Positions 8,232-19,153 are shown, counted from the stretch's first letter. The stretch is DNA of 64,000 nucleotides from an uncultured Coriobacteriaceae bacterium (GCA_944320725.1 CALUIM010000005.1:1-64000), one strand, 5' to 3'. Translations and numbers: made by a program. The notes: generated by a model not told the origin, from the letters alone.

Positions 8232-11200
8232 TTACTCACCACGCTTCTTCATGATTCGCCCGCCAATGATGAGCGCCGCACCTGCGACCACGATGCCGCC
8301 CACAATGGGCAGTGTGTAGTCGCCCGTGACCGGCAGGTTGTCGGCCGGCTTGGCAGGCTCGCCCGGATCGGAGGGCTCTGCCGGTACCTCAGGTGCGGTG
8401 TAGGTGTTGGTGAACACGGGGAGCTTTGCCTCGCCGTTATAGGTGAGCTCGGTTACCTGGAGCTTGCCCTGGCCGTCGTCGGTCACCACGACCTTGACCG
8501 CGTAGGTCGTATCGTCGTAGGTCACGCCCTCGGCATCGCCCTTGACCTCAGAGATGGTGTACTCGTAGGTACCCGGCTCGCCATAGGTGATGGCGTCGAA
8601 GGAGAAGCCGCCCTTAGCGTCGTTCTTCACGGTGCCGAGCACGCTGCCATCAGCGTCAGTCAGCTGGAAGCTGAACTCGCCCTCGACAAGCGCGCGGCCG
8701 TCGAGCACCTTGGATCCGCCCAGCACCACCGAGGTGTCTGCTGCGGTGTAGGTGTTGGTAAACGTCACGTCGGTGAGCGCCTGACCGTCAGCCGCGGCCT
8801 TGACCTCCCAGGTCACCTGCAGCGTGCCATCGGCGTTCGCATCGCTCACATGAGCCACAACCTGATAGCTCGCAGTGTCGTACTCCACGCCACCATGGCT
8901 CTCGTTGATCTCGCGGAGCGTGTAGGTGAAGTCGCCCGCCTTGGTGAAGGTGATGGGTGACATCGCCACGCTGCCGTCAGCCGCCGTCGTGCCGGTGGAA
9001 ACCTGAGCGCCGGACTGATCAACCATCTCGAAGTTGAACTCTCCCGCAGCAACGGTGGTGCGGTCGCCCGTGAGCTGCTTGGTCAGCGCGATGGCGCCGG
9101 CACCGTCACCCGTCACGCTCTCATCATGCGGGGTGACCGTATAGGTGTTCTCGAACGCGACCTGCATACCGGTGTTGAGCGTCGAGGCAACCGCGGTGAG
9201 GCCACCTTGGGTGTCATCGGTCACTTCAACCGTGAAGGTCTGCGGAGCCGCGTTGGTCACGCCGGCCACGGTTCCAGCCTCGGTAACCGTATAGGTGAAC
9301 GTCTTAGTGCGGGTGCCGTCACCGTTGTCGACCGCACCGGTCATGTCGGCCATCGTGTAAGTGATGGTGCCCAGGTCAATCTGGCCGCCCACGTTAGTGG
9401 CAACCGCACCATCAGCACGCACGGGCAGCGGGCCGTCGCCCGTCACCGCGAAGCTGAACATGCCCTCAATATTCGGGAGCTTCCAACCGGCAGCGGGGTC
9501 GGTGGCAACAAGCGTCTTGGAACCTGCCACGTTGACCTTTGCTTCCGAGGTCGCACCATAGGTGTTCTCGAACGCCAGCGGTCCGTTGGGATAGCTCACC
9601 TGCGCATCGAGCGTGCCGTCGCCGTTGTCCTTTACCGTTACCGTGACCGTCTGCGCAGTGGAGTTCTGCGTCATGCCCTGAGGCAGGTCGACCTCTGCCA
9701 CGGTGTACTCATAAGTAAAGGTATCGGCATCCACGTCGTACGTGCAGTAACCGTTCTGAGCATCGGCCATCAGGCTGGTCGTGGTGTAGCTGATCGGCGT
9801 GAACGTTACGATACCATCGGCATCGCTCGTGCCCGTGGTCACTACGTCACCATTCTTATTGGTCACGTTGAAGGTGAACGTGTAGTCCGCAAGGTCAGCG
9901 TTGTGCAGCGTCTTGGTGGCCGTGAGCGCTGCGTCGCCGGTCGCAGGCGTAGAGCCGCTCGCGGTGTACGAATTGTCAAAGGGCACCACGGCGGTGTCGT
10001 GCTGTGCGCCAGTGTTGTCGTAGACGTATTCAGCAGTCGTTCCGCTATCGCCGTCGTGCACCGCGGTGGTCACCGTCAGCGTGCCGGCATCGTCGTCCTC
10101 CACCGAGATGACCACGGTGTAGACACTCGTGTCGTTGATGTAGCCTGCGCCACCCTTGGTGGTCTCCTCAACCGTGTAGGTGTAGGACATACCGTCGTGC
10201 GCCTGCGTGAAATGGAAGCCGTTCGCATCGAACACGGCAATCTCGCTAGTGGCAATGCCGTCGCCCGCCATGTCGTCCGCGGTAACGCTGAAGATCTTGC
10301 CGGTAACGGGGATACCCGCGATATCGGCAGCCTCCTGGGCGGTTGCGCCGCCCTGCGTGTCGACCGGCGTCACCGTGAAGCCGAACTGCCCGGCGGCCAT
10401 GTCATGACCGGTCAGGTTCTTCACAATGTCCAGGCCGCCCTCGTTCTGGTAGACGAGCTCAGTGCTGTACTTGTTGACGAACGCCTTCTCGCCCGTGACC
10501 TCGGTAACGTTGGCCTCGAGGCCGCCGTGCAGGTTGTCGGTCACGCTCACTTTGACGGTGACTTCGTGCGTATCGTAGGTGATGCCCTGGGTGTCGGCAG
10601 GCACCTGCTCCTTGATGGTATAGGTGTACGTTCCGATCTTGTCGAACATGATGGTACCGAAGTCCAGCTCGGACTTGCCGTTAGTAGCGGCATTCGCATC
10701 AACAGTATACGTGCCGTCGGTCACGTTGCCGGGAACGGGAGCGGCGGCGCCTTGCTCGTCCTCACCGGACACCTCGAACGTGAAGGACTCGGTATCCCAC
10801 TCGGTACCGGTGAGCTCCTTGGTCAAACCGAACTGGGTCTTGGTGTACAAGGGGGTATCGCCAGACGTGCCGTACACGTTGGTGATGTTCGGGCTGACGG
10901 TGGAAGGATCGGGAGTCACCACAAGGGCGCCGTCACCGTCGACGGTCACCGAAACCTTAACCAGGTGCGGCTGGTTATCGTACGTCACGCCGTCGAGCGT
11001 CCAGCCAGTCTGAGCCTGCTGGTCGGGGGTGGCATTCTTATAGGTGGTCACGCCGTCGTCAACATTCGGGTTGGTCGCGTTGGCCGGCACGGTCTCCGTG
11101 ATGGCAAACACGTAGTCGCCCTCGGCCTTGAATGCGATGTTGCCGAATGCCGCAGACTTGGTGTTGGTGTCATCTCCCTCAGCGTAAGCGATCTCGATAC

Positions 11201-14200
11201 CATCGGCGTTCTCCGGCATGATGACCTTGCCATCGACGATGGCCTGTTTGGTCGCGTCGTCACCGCCGGTCAGCGTGAAGGCGAAGGTATCGCCGTCCTG
11301 GAACTTGCGGTCATCGATGGTCTTGGTGACGTTCAAATTCGCGGTACCGTCCAGGCTTGCGGGCGCGTAGCTGTTGACGAACAGCACCTGGTCGACACCC
11401 GTCTGATCGGCATCGGCAGTGAACGTCTGGCCGTCCCAGCTGCCCTTTTCGATCTTAGGTGTGCCGGCAGTCAGGTTGCCCGCCAGATCATCGGTCACCG
11501 TGATGGTGACGCGATAGGCAGAGGAGTCGTACGTCATCGCGGCGCCGGAACTCGTGTCGGTTCCCGGCTTCTCGGTGATGATGTACACGAAGTCCTTGGA
11601 GGTCTGACCGTCCATGTCAGCCATGGAGAAGGTCAGCGCATCGAAGATTGAGAACGTTGCCTGGAAGTCATTCGTCTCAGGAACCGCAAAGCCCGGCTTG
11701 TTCCACTGTCCATCACCGATACTGGGAGCATTGTCCAGCGCAGTGAACGGGAAGTAGAACCTGCCATTCGCCAGACCGTTGTCGTACGTGAAGCCCTCGG
11801 CAACATCCACATACTTCGTGCCGTTCAAGGTCACCGCGGTACCCTGGTCGAACGTCGATTCATACTTATTGGTGAACCGAGCGCGATCGGTCACATCGAC
11901 ATGCTCGTCGTTGCTGTAGCTCACCGTCGGCTCAAGCGCGCCGGTGTCCTTGTTGAGCTTAACGTCAACGATCACGGTGCAGATGTTCGTATCGAACGTC
12001 ATGCCTTCGCCATTGCTGGTCTCGTCACCCTGCTCGTTGGCTACTTCGTTCACCTGGAAGGTATAGGTACCAACCTTGGTGAACTTCATGTTGCTAAACG
12101 CGAAGTCCATCGCGTCCTGATCGGTGACCGTCACCGTCTCAGGATCAGCAAGCACCGTCTTGGCGTTGTCGTTGGTCGCGGTCAGCTGGAAGTAGAAGGT
12201 CTCGCCTTCCTTCATCTCACGACCATCAAGCGTCTTGGTGCCGTGGATGGCGTCAGTGCCCGTCAGCTCAGCAGCCTTCGGCTCATATTTATTGGTGAAC
12301 TTGATATCGCTCGGCTGGAGGCTGGGCTCCGCAACAATCACGACCTTCGGATCCACGGACTCGGGATCCTGCTCCTCGGTAACGACAATCTTGACCACAT
12401 ACGAGGTGTTCGTGTCGTAGGTCATGCCCGACTCGGCGGTACCTTGGTACTGCTGTGCCAGCTCGGTGATGCGATATTCGAAGGTCTTGCCCACATCGTT
12501 GCCATCAAAGTAGATGGTCGGGAACTGGAACACGTCACCAACGTTGCCCGTCTCCAGCGTCGTGCCCGTCATACCTGCAGGCTTGGGCATGGCGTCACTG
12601 TCCGCAGCGATGGTGTAATCACCCGGCTGCGTCTCACCCGTAACGGTTCCGGTATCGTATCCGCCGAGCGCCTCAAGCTGGAAGGAGAACTTGCCGGCAT
12701 CAATCGGGTTGCCGCCGCCGGTTGTATCGGTATAGAACTTAGTACCCTGGAGCGTCTCGCTTCCCTGACCCGAGGCATAACGATTCTCGAATGCCATGGT
12801 GTCGCCCTGGACCGTGCCAGAGCCCTGGCCACCGTCATCGTTGATCATCTGCTCGATGAGAACCGAGGTTATCTCGAGGTTTCCCTGCCCCGCATCGGCA
12901 ACATCAACCGTCACGCGGTAAATTGCGCCAGAGTAATCGATGCCCACGATGGGACTGATGCCCTGGTCAGCATCAGAAAGCTCCTCAACACGGAAGCGAT
13001 ACGACCCCGACTCGCTAAACGTGATGTCGCCAAAGCTTGCAGTCTTCTGATCGGTCTGCTGGGTGACCTTCACCGTGGTGGGATCAGCCATCTGGACCGT
13101 CGGCGCACCGTTGTCGATCTGGGTAATCTGGAACGAGAATTCATCGCTCGCACGCCAATCGCGGCCGGTGAGGTTCTTCTGAACCTTCAGACCGGTCTTG
13201 GTGCTCAGCAGGACGGGCTCGTCAGCCATGTAGTCGTTCTGGAAGGAGACCGACTGCTGGGAACCGGCAACAATGGTGCCGTTGGCGATGCCGTCGTCGG
13301 CAACGTTGTCCGGATCACTGTTCACGGTACCCGTGGTGGTAAAGCCGTTCTGGTTGGCTCCAATCTCCGTCACGGTAAAGGTGGTAGCCGCAGGCAGCCC
13401 CTTGATCACAGCACGCTGACCAGCTTTAAGGGTGATGGTGCCGCCGTCAGTCACGGTGCCGTTGTTCACGGGTTGTTCACCGGACTCGTATACGTCGTAT
13501 GCGAATTCACCGGCAAGGGTATCGGTGCCGTTGAAATCAACGGTGAACACGAAACTGTTCTGGTTCTGCTTGGTCTCGTCGGAAGCATTGCCCCAATCGA
13601 CGCTCTTCTTGATCTCCAAATCACCGGGAGCGGGGATGGAGAGCTTGCCGTTGTTGCCGAGGGCCTGGGACACGACGCCGTTCTCGTTCCAACCGGGAGC
13701 GAGAACGTTGAACGCTGTGCCAGTAACATTTTCGTCCTTGGGGGAAACCAACGTGTTGGGACGATCGGTGCGCTGGGTATGGGCAGGCATATACGCCCGA
13801 CCCTGCTGGTCGTATTGAATCTTGCCGAACTCGACACCACCGCGCACAACGGCTACGCCCACCGTCGTTTCAGAGGCGGCGCCGTTTTCGGTCTTCCAAT
13901 AGGTATCAGCGTAGTACACCCTATCGAGACGCCCGATGTTATTACTCGTAACGCGAATCGTGCAGTCTTCGTCAACGTACAGCGGGGTGTCCTGCGTGTA
14001 GTAATAGAACTTGTTGCCGTCGCTCGGCGTGAAGGTCGCCTCGGTAGAACCGTTGGGGATATTCGTCCATGCATTGGAGTAGAAGTCGATGGTCGTGCCG
14101 TCTTCGGAAAGCTGGTCCTCGAGGATGGCATCGTACTCATCGCCGGAACCGGCCTTAATGGCATCGACCGCATCCTGCTTCAGGCTGACACCGTAGAACA

Positions 14201-15675
14201 GACGAATGGGGAAAGCAGCCGTCACCGACATAGTATTCGCATCGGTGTCCACGTCGTAGTGGCGCATGGGGATGAGGGAGGCAGGAACCTGTACGGTTAC
14301 CACATCACCATCGGCAGGATTGTCGTTGCGAGTGACCGTCACCGTGAGATCAGCAAGGTTGGCCGCTCCATAGACAGCATTGCCCGTAACCGTACCCTCG
14401 AAGTGGTAGGTGTCGACATTGCCTTGGGTGGACTTATTGGTGCTGGTGAACATCCGGTCGCCATACACCACGGTCATGGTGTCGCCAGATACCGCCATAT
14501 AAGAACCAAGGGTATCCGTAAACGTCAGCGTACCGGGGTTAAGAGCGCCTTCGTGCGTCACTTCCTCGATCGGCGAACCGGAACCGGCGTTGGTCGTGAT
14601 GTCTTCCGAAATCTCCTCGAATACCTTGTTCAGTTCCTCGGAGTTGGTGGCCGACTTGTAGTAGCCGTCGTTGCGGGAGCCATCGCCCCAAGTGATGTTG
14701 AAATACGCACCACCAAACCAACCGCCATTGTCACCGTCTGCCGTAGCCGTCGGATAGTTGCTGGACATGGCGTTCATGTAGTTGTTGGCGTTGTTATCGG
14801 TGTTCGGGTTGGCACCGGAGAAGATGCCGATGGTGTACACCGTGGCGCCCTTGTCCTGCTTGATAGCATGAGCGGTGTTGATGGCGTCGGCGGCGACCTC
14901 GTTCTCGAAGGAGTTGCCCCTGGTCGGATCACCATCCGTGAATACGATAACGACCTTCATCGCGCTCTGGCGGGCACTGTTCAACTGGTCGTTCGCATTG
15001 TCCATACCAAGGTCGACGCGGGTCGCACCGCTTGCATTCAGCCTGTCAACCGTGGAACGCAGCTGATCAGCCCCATTACCGGACACATAGGTCCATCCAC
15101 GCGATACGCGGGAGCTAGAATCGAACGTCACGATTGAGATGCGGTGCTGCTGGCTCTGGTCGAGACCCTGGTTCGACTGCTCGGTGGCGTTGATGAAGTT
15201 CTCCGCTGCTTCCTGCAAGGCCGCACGGCGGGTGCCGCTACCCCAGCCGCCAAACCTGTCGCCCATCGAGCCGGACTGATCAAGCACCAGCACAATATCG
15301 AGCGGTGTGGTGGTAGTCGTGACGGTCTTCAGATTAGAAGTGGAAGACAGCGCCGACAGGCTCACCAGGAAGTCGGAATCACCCTTGCTGACGGTCTGGC
15401 CGCCGATAGCGCCAGTGAAGGTGTAGTCGTCATTGAACACGCTCTTATCGGTCCAGATGCGACCGATGTTCTGCGTGCTCGTGGAGCTCGCGGCAATATC
15501 GCTCCATACGTTCGTGGTGTCTGGATCGACAGCAGTTTCTCCTGTTATTTCGGCACCAAATGCCAGAGGCACCGTTGCCAAAATCGCTGCTGCTGTTACC
15601 GCAACCGCAGCAAGCCAAGGCACAAATCTACGAGTGCCCCCCCCCCGCGAGGGTTTTCTTCTTCCAGAACGCCAT
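8232..15675 (-). CDS. giant LPXTG adhesin (vWA head, pilin-type isopeptide repeats), frame broken at a homopolymer in the signal peptide
   Basis: The best start is ATG 15675 behind GAGGAG. From there MAFWKKKTLAGGG leads into ten G on the coding strand, after which the frame meets a stop at once. With nine G it would continue as TRRFVPWLAAVAVTAAAILA, a typical signal peptide. The unbroken frame starts at a GTG at 15623 that lacks the basic n-region. The mature part has a vWA domain with MIDAS motif DQSGS and FTDGD, at least eleven repeats of about 100 residues with the E-box (Y-T-Y-x-I-x-E...YD...V-x-V-D) of Spy0128/FctA-type isopeptide pilin domains, then LPVTG, a hydrophobic segment and KKRGE. 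It is thus a sortase-anchored stalked adhesin of about 2480 residues, possibly phase-variable. Confidence 0.9.
15637..15646. repeat. homopolymer of ten C (ten G on the coding strand) in the adhesin signal-peptide codons
   Basis: Ten identical bases lie 29-38 bases after the A of the adhesin start codon at 15675. The distance from that ATG to the downstream coding frame (52 bases to 15623) is one more than a multiple of three. Loss of one base restores the frame, as would gain of two. Long G/C runs are rare elsewhere in the window; the longest other run I saw is six. Confidence 0.9.
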
Positions 15676-15692
15676 GACGCAACTCCTCACAC

Positions 15693-15761
15693 TCATGCGC
15701 AGTACAACTCACCTACGTTTTGCGCATAGCTATCGCCCGGAATAGCGATAGTCCAAATCAT
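15693..15761 (-). CDS. possible 22-residue leader peptide ahead of the adhesin gene
   Basis: ATG at 15761 is preceded by GAAGGAGACTAGC, a strong ribosome site. The reading frame MIWTIAIPGDSYAQNVGELYCA stops with TGA at 15693, 17 bases before the adhesin ATG at 15675. Its codons contain a 7-bp hairpin (15730-15736 with 15745-15751). Such a short frame could arise by chance, but the combination of a strong ribosome site, a hairpin and close spacing suggests a leader peptide that couples to, or modulates, adhesin translation. The peptide itself shows no recognisable family. Confidence 0.4.
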   Translation of the reverse strand: MIWTIAIPGDSYAQNVGELYCA

Positions 15762-15847
15762 GCTAGTCTCCTTCATAGCAAGCTTCAACTTGAGATTGAG
15801 CAGCCCTCCGTACTTATCTCTTTCTTAGTAAGCATTTTTTAAGTGTT

Positions 15848-15879
15848 TGACCTGCATAGAACCGTTCGCCGATAAGGGG
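15848..15879 (-). promoter_or_regulatory. bipartite upstream element, copy 1 (adhesin gene)
   Basis: Read on the minus strand: CCCTTATCGG, 13 bp, GCAGGTCA, located about 173 bp upstream of the adhesin ATG. The same two blocks with the same 13-bp spacing occur upstream of the next surface-protein gene (19032-19063, about 177 bp from its ATG). Downstream of both copies are TAAGAAA and GGAGGG. Probably a shared operator or activator site. The remainder of 15676-16032 holds the leader peptide and a terminator. Confidence 0.6.
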
Positions 15880-15972
15880 CCGTGAGCCTTGTTTCTAATT
15901 GGTGTATTGCTTCACTAAAGGAGCTCAACTGGAGCACGCACCCTCTATTTCGCATGTTACGCTCAACAAGAA

Positions 15973-16003
15973 AGGGCACTCCGCCCTATCGACGAAGCGC
16001 CCT
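15973..16003 (-). terminator. intrinsic terminator of the LPTTG protein gene
   Basis: AGGGCACT (15973-15980) pairs with AGCGCCCT (15996-16003) over seven of eight bases; on the minus strand the stem is followed by TTCTTG. It lies 30 bp beyond the stop of the gene ending at 16033. Confidence 0.6.
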
Positions 16004-16032
16004 CCCGTTGGTTTAGTTCTGCACGCTATATA

Positions 16033-18855
16033 TTATTGCGTCCGCTTTGAGGCATAGATGCCATACCCAAGCGCCGCAACGCCCGCGATGGCAGCAACCG
16101 CTGCGCCCATGAGAGTGTAGTCACCGGTTGTGGGCAAGCCACCCGACTCCCCCTTGGTTACCGGAGGCTGAGGCTCGGGCTGCTCACCAGCATCCTCGCC
16201 TGCATCCCAAATGAGCACGAACGGGGAGAAGCCATCGGTCTGGAAGCGAATGCCGTGCTCGGTGTTCTCGACCGCCACGTACTCCGCGTTAGCACCTGCA
16301 ATCTGATCCGTAATCTCGCCATTCGAAATCTCGCGATTGAGACCCTCGAAGTGCACGAGATGGAACTCAGTGTTCTCATCGGTGCCCGCAGGATACGGCC
16401 AATACACCGTGGTAGCCTCGTTCGACGTAAGCCACGTGTTGCCATTGTTGGCATCCACCAGGTCGAGGTATTTTGCCTGGAACCACGGGTTCACCAAGGT
16501 TGAACCCTGGCTGCGAATCACATCTGCGGCACGATTGGCCAGCTGCTGATCGTAATCAGCGGCACCATCGGTGTTGTTGTCGCTCACCACATCGTCAAAC
16601 AGCAGCGACGGAGCAGCATCATCGGTCACGTCGACCTGGCTACCGTTGATGAAGAACTGAGCGCTCTCAGAATGCAGCGCATATGCCTTATCGGGGTTCT
16701 CGGCTTTAGCGGCGGCGAGCTCGCTCGCAGAGGTCACCACGTCAGACACCACGGAGTCCTGATCACCCGTCACATAGCGGATTGTGAGCTCGCCGGTCTC
16801 GAGCTTCATCGTGTTATAGAAGTGCTCGCCGTCAACCTCGACCTCGAACACAACCTGATTCGCGTCGACAAGATTCGTGTAGAGCTGCATTGTGTACTGT
16901 TGATACAGCGTATCGGTCTGGCTGGGATCGAACGTGTCGTTCGTGAACGTCTGGCTACCATCGGGCGAGGTGAACTGCAGGCGCACCGGCACAGCCTCTT
17001 GCCCCTCGGTGGGCGCGGGCACAATGCGGTAGATGAACTTATTGTTTGCACCCGAGTGGGTCTCGCCGTAGTTCTCAAGCTTCCAGTTGAGCGTGGTGGC
17101 CTCGCCGTCAACCGTGTAATCAACGGTGTAGAGCTTCAGGAACTGAGAAAGGTCTGCGGCCTCACCCTCAGTTGCATGGCCGGCCTTCTGCAGCGCGGCA
17201 TTGATGTCGTCGGAAAGAGTGAGGTAGAAACCGGGCTCGGGAAGCGAGTTGCTGCCGGTGATGATGCCGTCGTCGGTCGCGGTGCCCTCATAGCCCTCGT
17301 CGCCACCCATGTAGATGGTGATGTCTGCCGGCGTTACCGCAACCGTGCCAAGACCATGCGCGGCCTTGAGGGCCGTGAGACCCGTCACGGCTGTAGTCGA
17401 ATTGGTGAACTTATCGACGTGAATTCCATCGTAAGAGTCGGCATGCGCCTCCCAACGGGCATTAGCAGAGTCGTCATACCAGCCATCGATGGTGTCGATG
17501 CAGTCATCCGCAGCCCCATCGATACCAACACCGTCAAGCTTCCAGTCAGATCCAGTCTGTCCAAACGAAATTGTTGCCGTGGTGTTGTTGAAGATGTCGT
17601 CGCCATCGGTCTTTGCATGGTTGTTATAAAGAACTGTATTGGAGGGCAGCACAAGGTTTGCGGTGTCACTACTGTTGTAGATGCCACCACCGTGACTGTT
17701 TGTGCCCTTATCGTTGAGGTTACCGGTGATAGTAAGCTTGACGCCCTCTTCAAAAACAACCTTGCCGTTGTTGGAAAGACCACTGCAATAGTTGTCGGTA
17801 ATCTTGACGATTGCGCCCTTCTCAACCTTGCCGTTGGTCACACCACCTGTGAGTTTCAGACCTGCAAAGTCACCTTCATAGGAGTTGCGCGTAACATTCA
17901 GGGTTGATGTGCCGTCGACGGAAAAGCCTCCAGAGGTATAAACACCGTAGTAACCATTATTGTCCGCCGTAAGCGTAGAGCCTTTGCTCAGGGTCACGCT
18001 ACCTGCAGACAGGCCATGTCCCGCATTGTTTTCATAGGTGACCATCGACTTATTCGTAGCGGTAAATAGTCCACCGTTCGATGCATTCGCCGTACAATTC
18101 TTGACGGTAAACGTCGAGTCATCGACGAGAATCTCAGGACTGTTCACATATCCACGGTTTGTGCCATCAATAAGGAAGGTGCTGCCACCTAATACGTTAA
18201 TACTGGCTGTGCCGGTCTTATCAAGCTGGATGCCTTGACCAACTTTGCCCTCGGTATCGTTGCCATGAATCTCGAAAGTCGACCCATTGGTCACATTAAT
18301 GGATGAGCCGGCATTCATGTAGACAGCATTTCTATTTCCGCCAGAGCCGCTATCGACGGTGAACCTCATGGTCGCACCGTTGGTGACGTTGAAGGTGCCA
18401 GAAAGCGAGATCATTAGCCATGGAGACGTTCCGACCTCTGAGGTCCAGTTCCAGGTGATTCCTGAACCATCCAGCGTCAGCACACGTGACGAATCATATA
18501 GGCCAAAGCACATCCAGCTTTCGCCGTTGCTCGTAAGTTGTTTGTCGGTGGTAATCGTACCGTTGCCGGTGAATGTCAGTGACTTGTTAAAACCCGTGTC
18601 GATGCGAGCATCGCCAAGAAGCTCGATGGTCGCACCCTCTTCAGCATCGGCAATTGCCTCATCAAGCGTTGCGTACGTTTTATCGCCAATCTGCGCGACG
18701 TCACCTTCTGCTTGAGTTGATACCTCATTCTCAACCACATCAATAGAGGTGCTGTCGGCGACATCACCTGTTGCGTATGCAACAAACGGATTGCCTATCG
18801 CTAGCACGGAGGCAATTGCCAAGCCTCCTATCAGGTTTGCAAATCCCCTTCTCAT
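16033..18855 (-). CDS. LPXTG-anchored surface protein with parallel beta-helix repeats
   Basis: A 940-residue secreted protein. It starts with a signal peptide (MRRGFANLIGGLAIASVLAI...AYA). Residues 60-430 are a run of Asn/Gly/Ser/Thr-rich turns (INVTNGSTFEI, ISLSGTFNVTNGA, VTLSKGSTLTADNNG) typical of right-handed beta-helix folds. A longer non-repetitive region follows. The C terminus has LPTTG, a hydrophobic segment and a basic tail (ASKRTQ), the signal for sortase attachment to peptidoglycan. GGGAGATTAG precedes the ATG. The upstream region shares a bipartite element with the giant adhesin downstream, suggesting joint control. No enzymatic residues are recognised, so adhesion or surface display is the likely role. 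Confidence 0.88.
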   Translation of the reverse strand: MRRGFANLIGGLAIASVLAIGNPFVAYATGDVADSTSIDVVENEVSTQAEGDVAQIGDKTYATLDEAIADAEEGATIELLGDARIDTGFNKSLTFTGNGTITTDKQLTSNGESWMCFGLYDSSRVLTLDGSGITWNWTSEVGTSPWLMISLSGTFNVTNGATMRFTVDSGSGGNRNAVYMNAGSSINVTNGSTFEIHGNDTEGKVGQGIQLDKTGTASINVLGGSTFLIDGTNRGYVNSPEILVDDSTFTVKNCTANASNGGLFTATNKSMVTYENNAGHGLSAGSVTLSKGSTLTADNNGYYGVYTSGGFSVDGTSTLNVTRNSYEGDFAGLKLTGGVTNGKVEKGAIVKITDNYCSGLSNNGKVVFEEGVKLTITGNLNDKGTNSHGGGIYNSSDTANLVLPSNTVLYNNHAKTDGDDIFNNTTATISFGQTGSDWKLDGVGIDGAADDCIDTIDGWYDDSANARWEAHADSYDGIHVDKFTNSTTAVTGLTALKAAHGLGTVAVTPADITIYMGGDEGYEGTATDDGIITGSNSLPEPGFYLTLSDDINAALQKAGHATEGEAADLSQFLKLYTVDYTVDGEATTLNWKLENYGETHSGANNKFIYRIVPAPTEGQEAVPVRLQFTSPDGSQTFTNDTFDPSQTDTLYQQYTMQLYTNLVDANQVVFEVEVDGEHFYNTMKLETGELTIRYVTGDQDSVVSDVVTSASELAAAKAENPDKAYALHSESAQFFINGSQVDVTDDAAPSLLFDDVVSDNNTDGAADYDQQLANRAADVIRSQGSTLVNPWFQAKYLDLVDANNGNTWLTSNEATTVYWPYPAGTDENTEFHLVHFEGLNREISNGEITDQIAGANAEYVAVENTEHGIRFQTDGFSPFVLIWDAGEDAGEQPEPQPPVTKGESGGLPTTGDYTLMGAAVAAIAGVAALGYGIYASKRTQ

Positions 18856-18906
18856 CTAATCTCCCATCTCCGCAACAATCTGGTCGTTTCTTCTTTGTTT
18901 TGCGGT

Positions 18907-18949
18907 ACTCGTCCCCTATGCCTGCAGCAGACGGCATAGAAAGACGAGT
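18907..18949 (-). promoter_or_regulatory. long 5'-leader hairpin upstream of the LPTTG protein gene
   Basis: ACTCGTC/GACGAGT and, inside it, CTATGCC/GGCATAG form a two-part stem of 14 bp with a small internal loop and a ten-base terminal loop. It lies about 52-94 bases upstream of the start codon, in the probable 5' UTR, and lacks a T-run on the minus strand. It could stabilise the mRNA or act as a regulatory structure. It does not match a riboswitch I know. Confidence 0.5.
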
Positions 18950-19031
18950 GTGTAGAGATTGGACGAAATACAGGGAATTAGATATGCACCCTCCCTATCA
19001 TTTCTTATTCAGAGATGAGAAATAGACTAGG

Positions 19032-19063
19032 TGACCTGCTGGATTCCATTTACCGATAAGGGA
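19032..19063 (-). promoter_or_regulatory. bipartite upstream element, copy 2 (LPTTG protein gene)
   Basis: Minus-strand CCCTTATCGG, 13 bp, GCAGGTCA, identical in both blocks and spacing to 15848-15879. The shared region continues downstream to GGAGGG (38 and 39 bp from the GCAGGTCA edge in the two copies). The rest of 18856-19153 holds the leader hairpin and the purD terminator. Confidence 0.6.
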
Positions 19064-19089
19064 CCACCTCAAGTATTAGCTATGCAGAC

Positions 19090-19126
19090 AGAAAAAACGG
19101 GACGCACCCTGAGATACGCCCCGTCA
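19090..19126 (-). terminator. intrinsic terminator of purD
   Basis: On the minus strand ACGGGGCGTA pairs with TGCGTCCCGT (one mismatch) and is followed by six T. It lies about 30 bp after the purD stop. Confidence 0.8.
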
Positions 19127-19153
19127 TGAGAAACACCCTGTTCGCAGCGGCTT

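Noticed and set aside
8300-13500. Regular repeats that could look like a CRISPR array or tandem repeats
   Set aside because: They are about 300-bp protein domain repeats with low DNA identity; no short direct repeats with spacers and no cas genes.
11901-15137. 1078-codon plus-strand frame and a similar 841-codon frame at 9126-11651 opposite the giant adhesin
   Set aside because: Shadows created by the repeated adhesin codons on the other strand; no ribosome site or domain.
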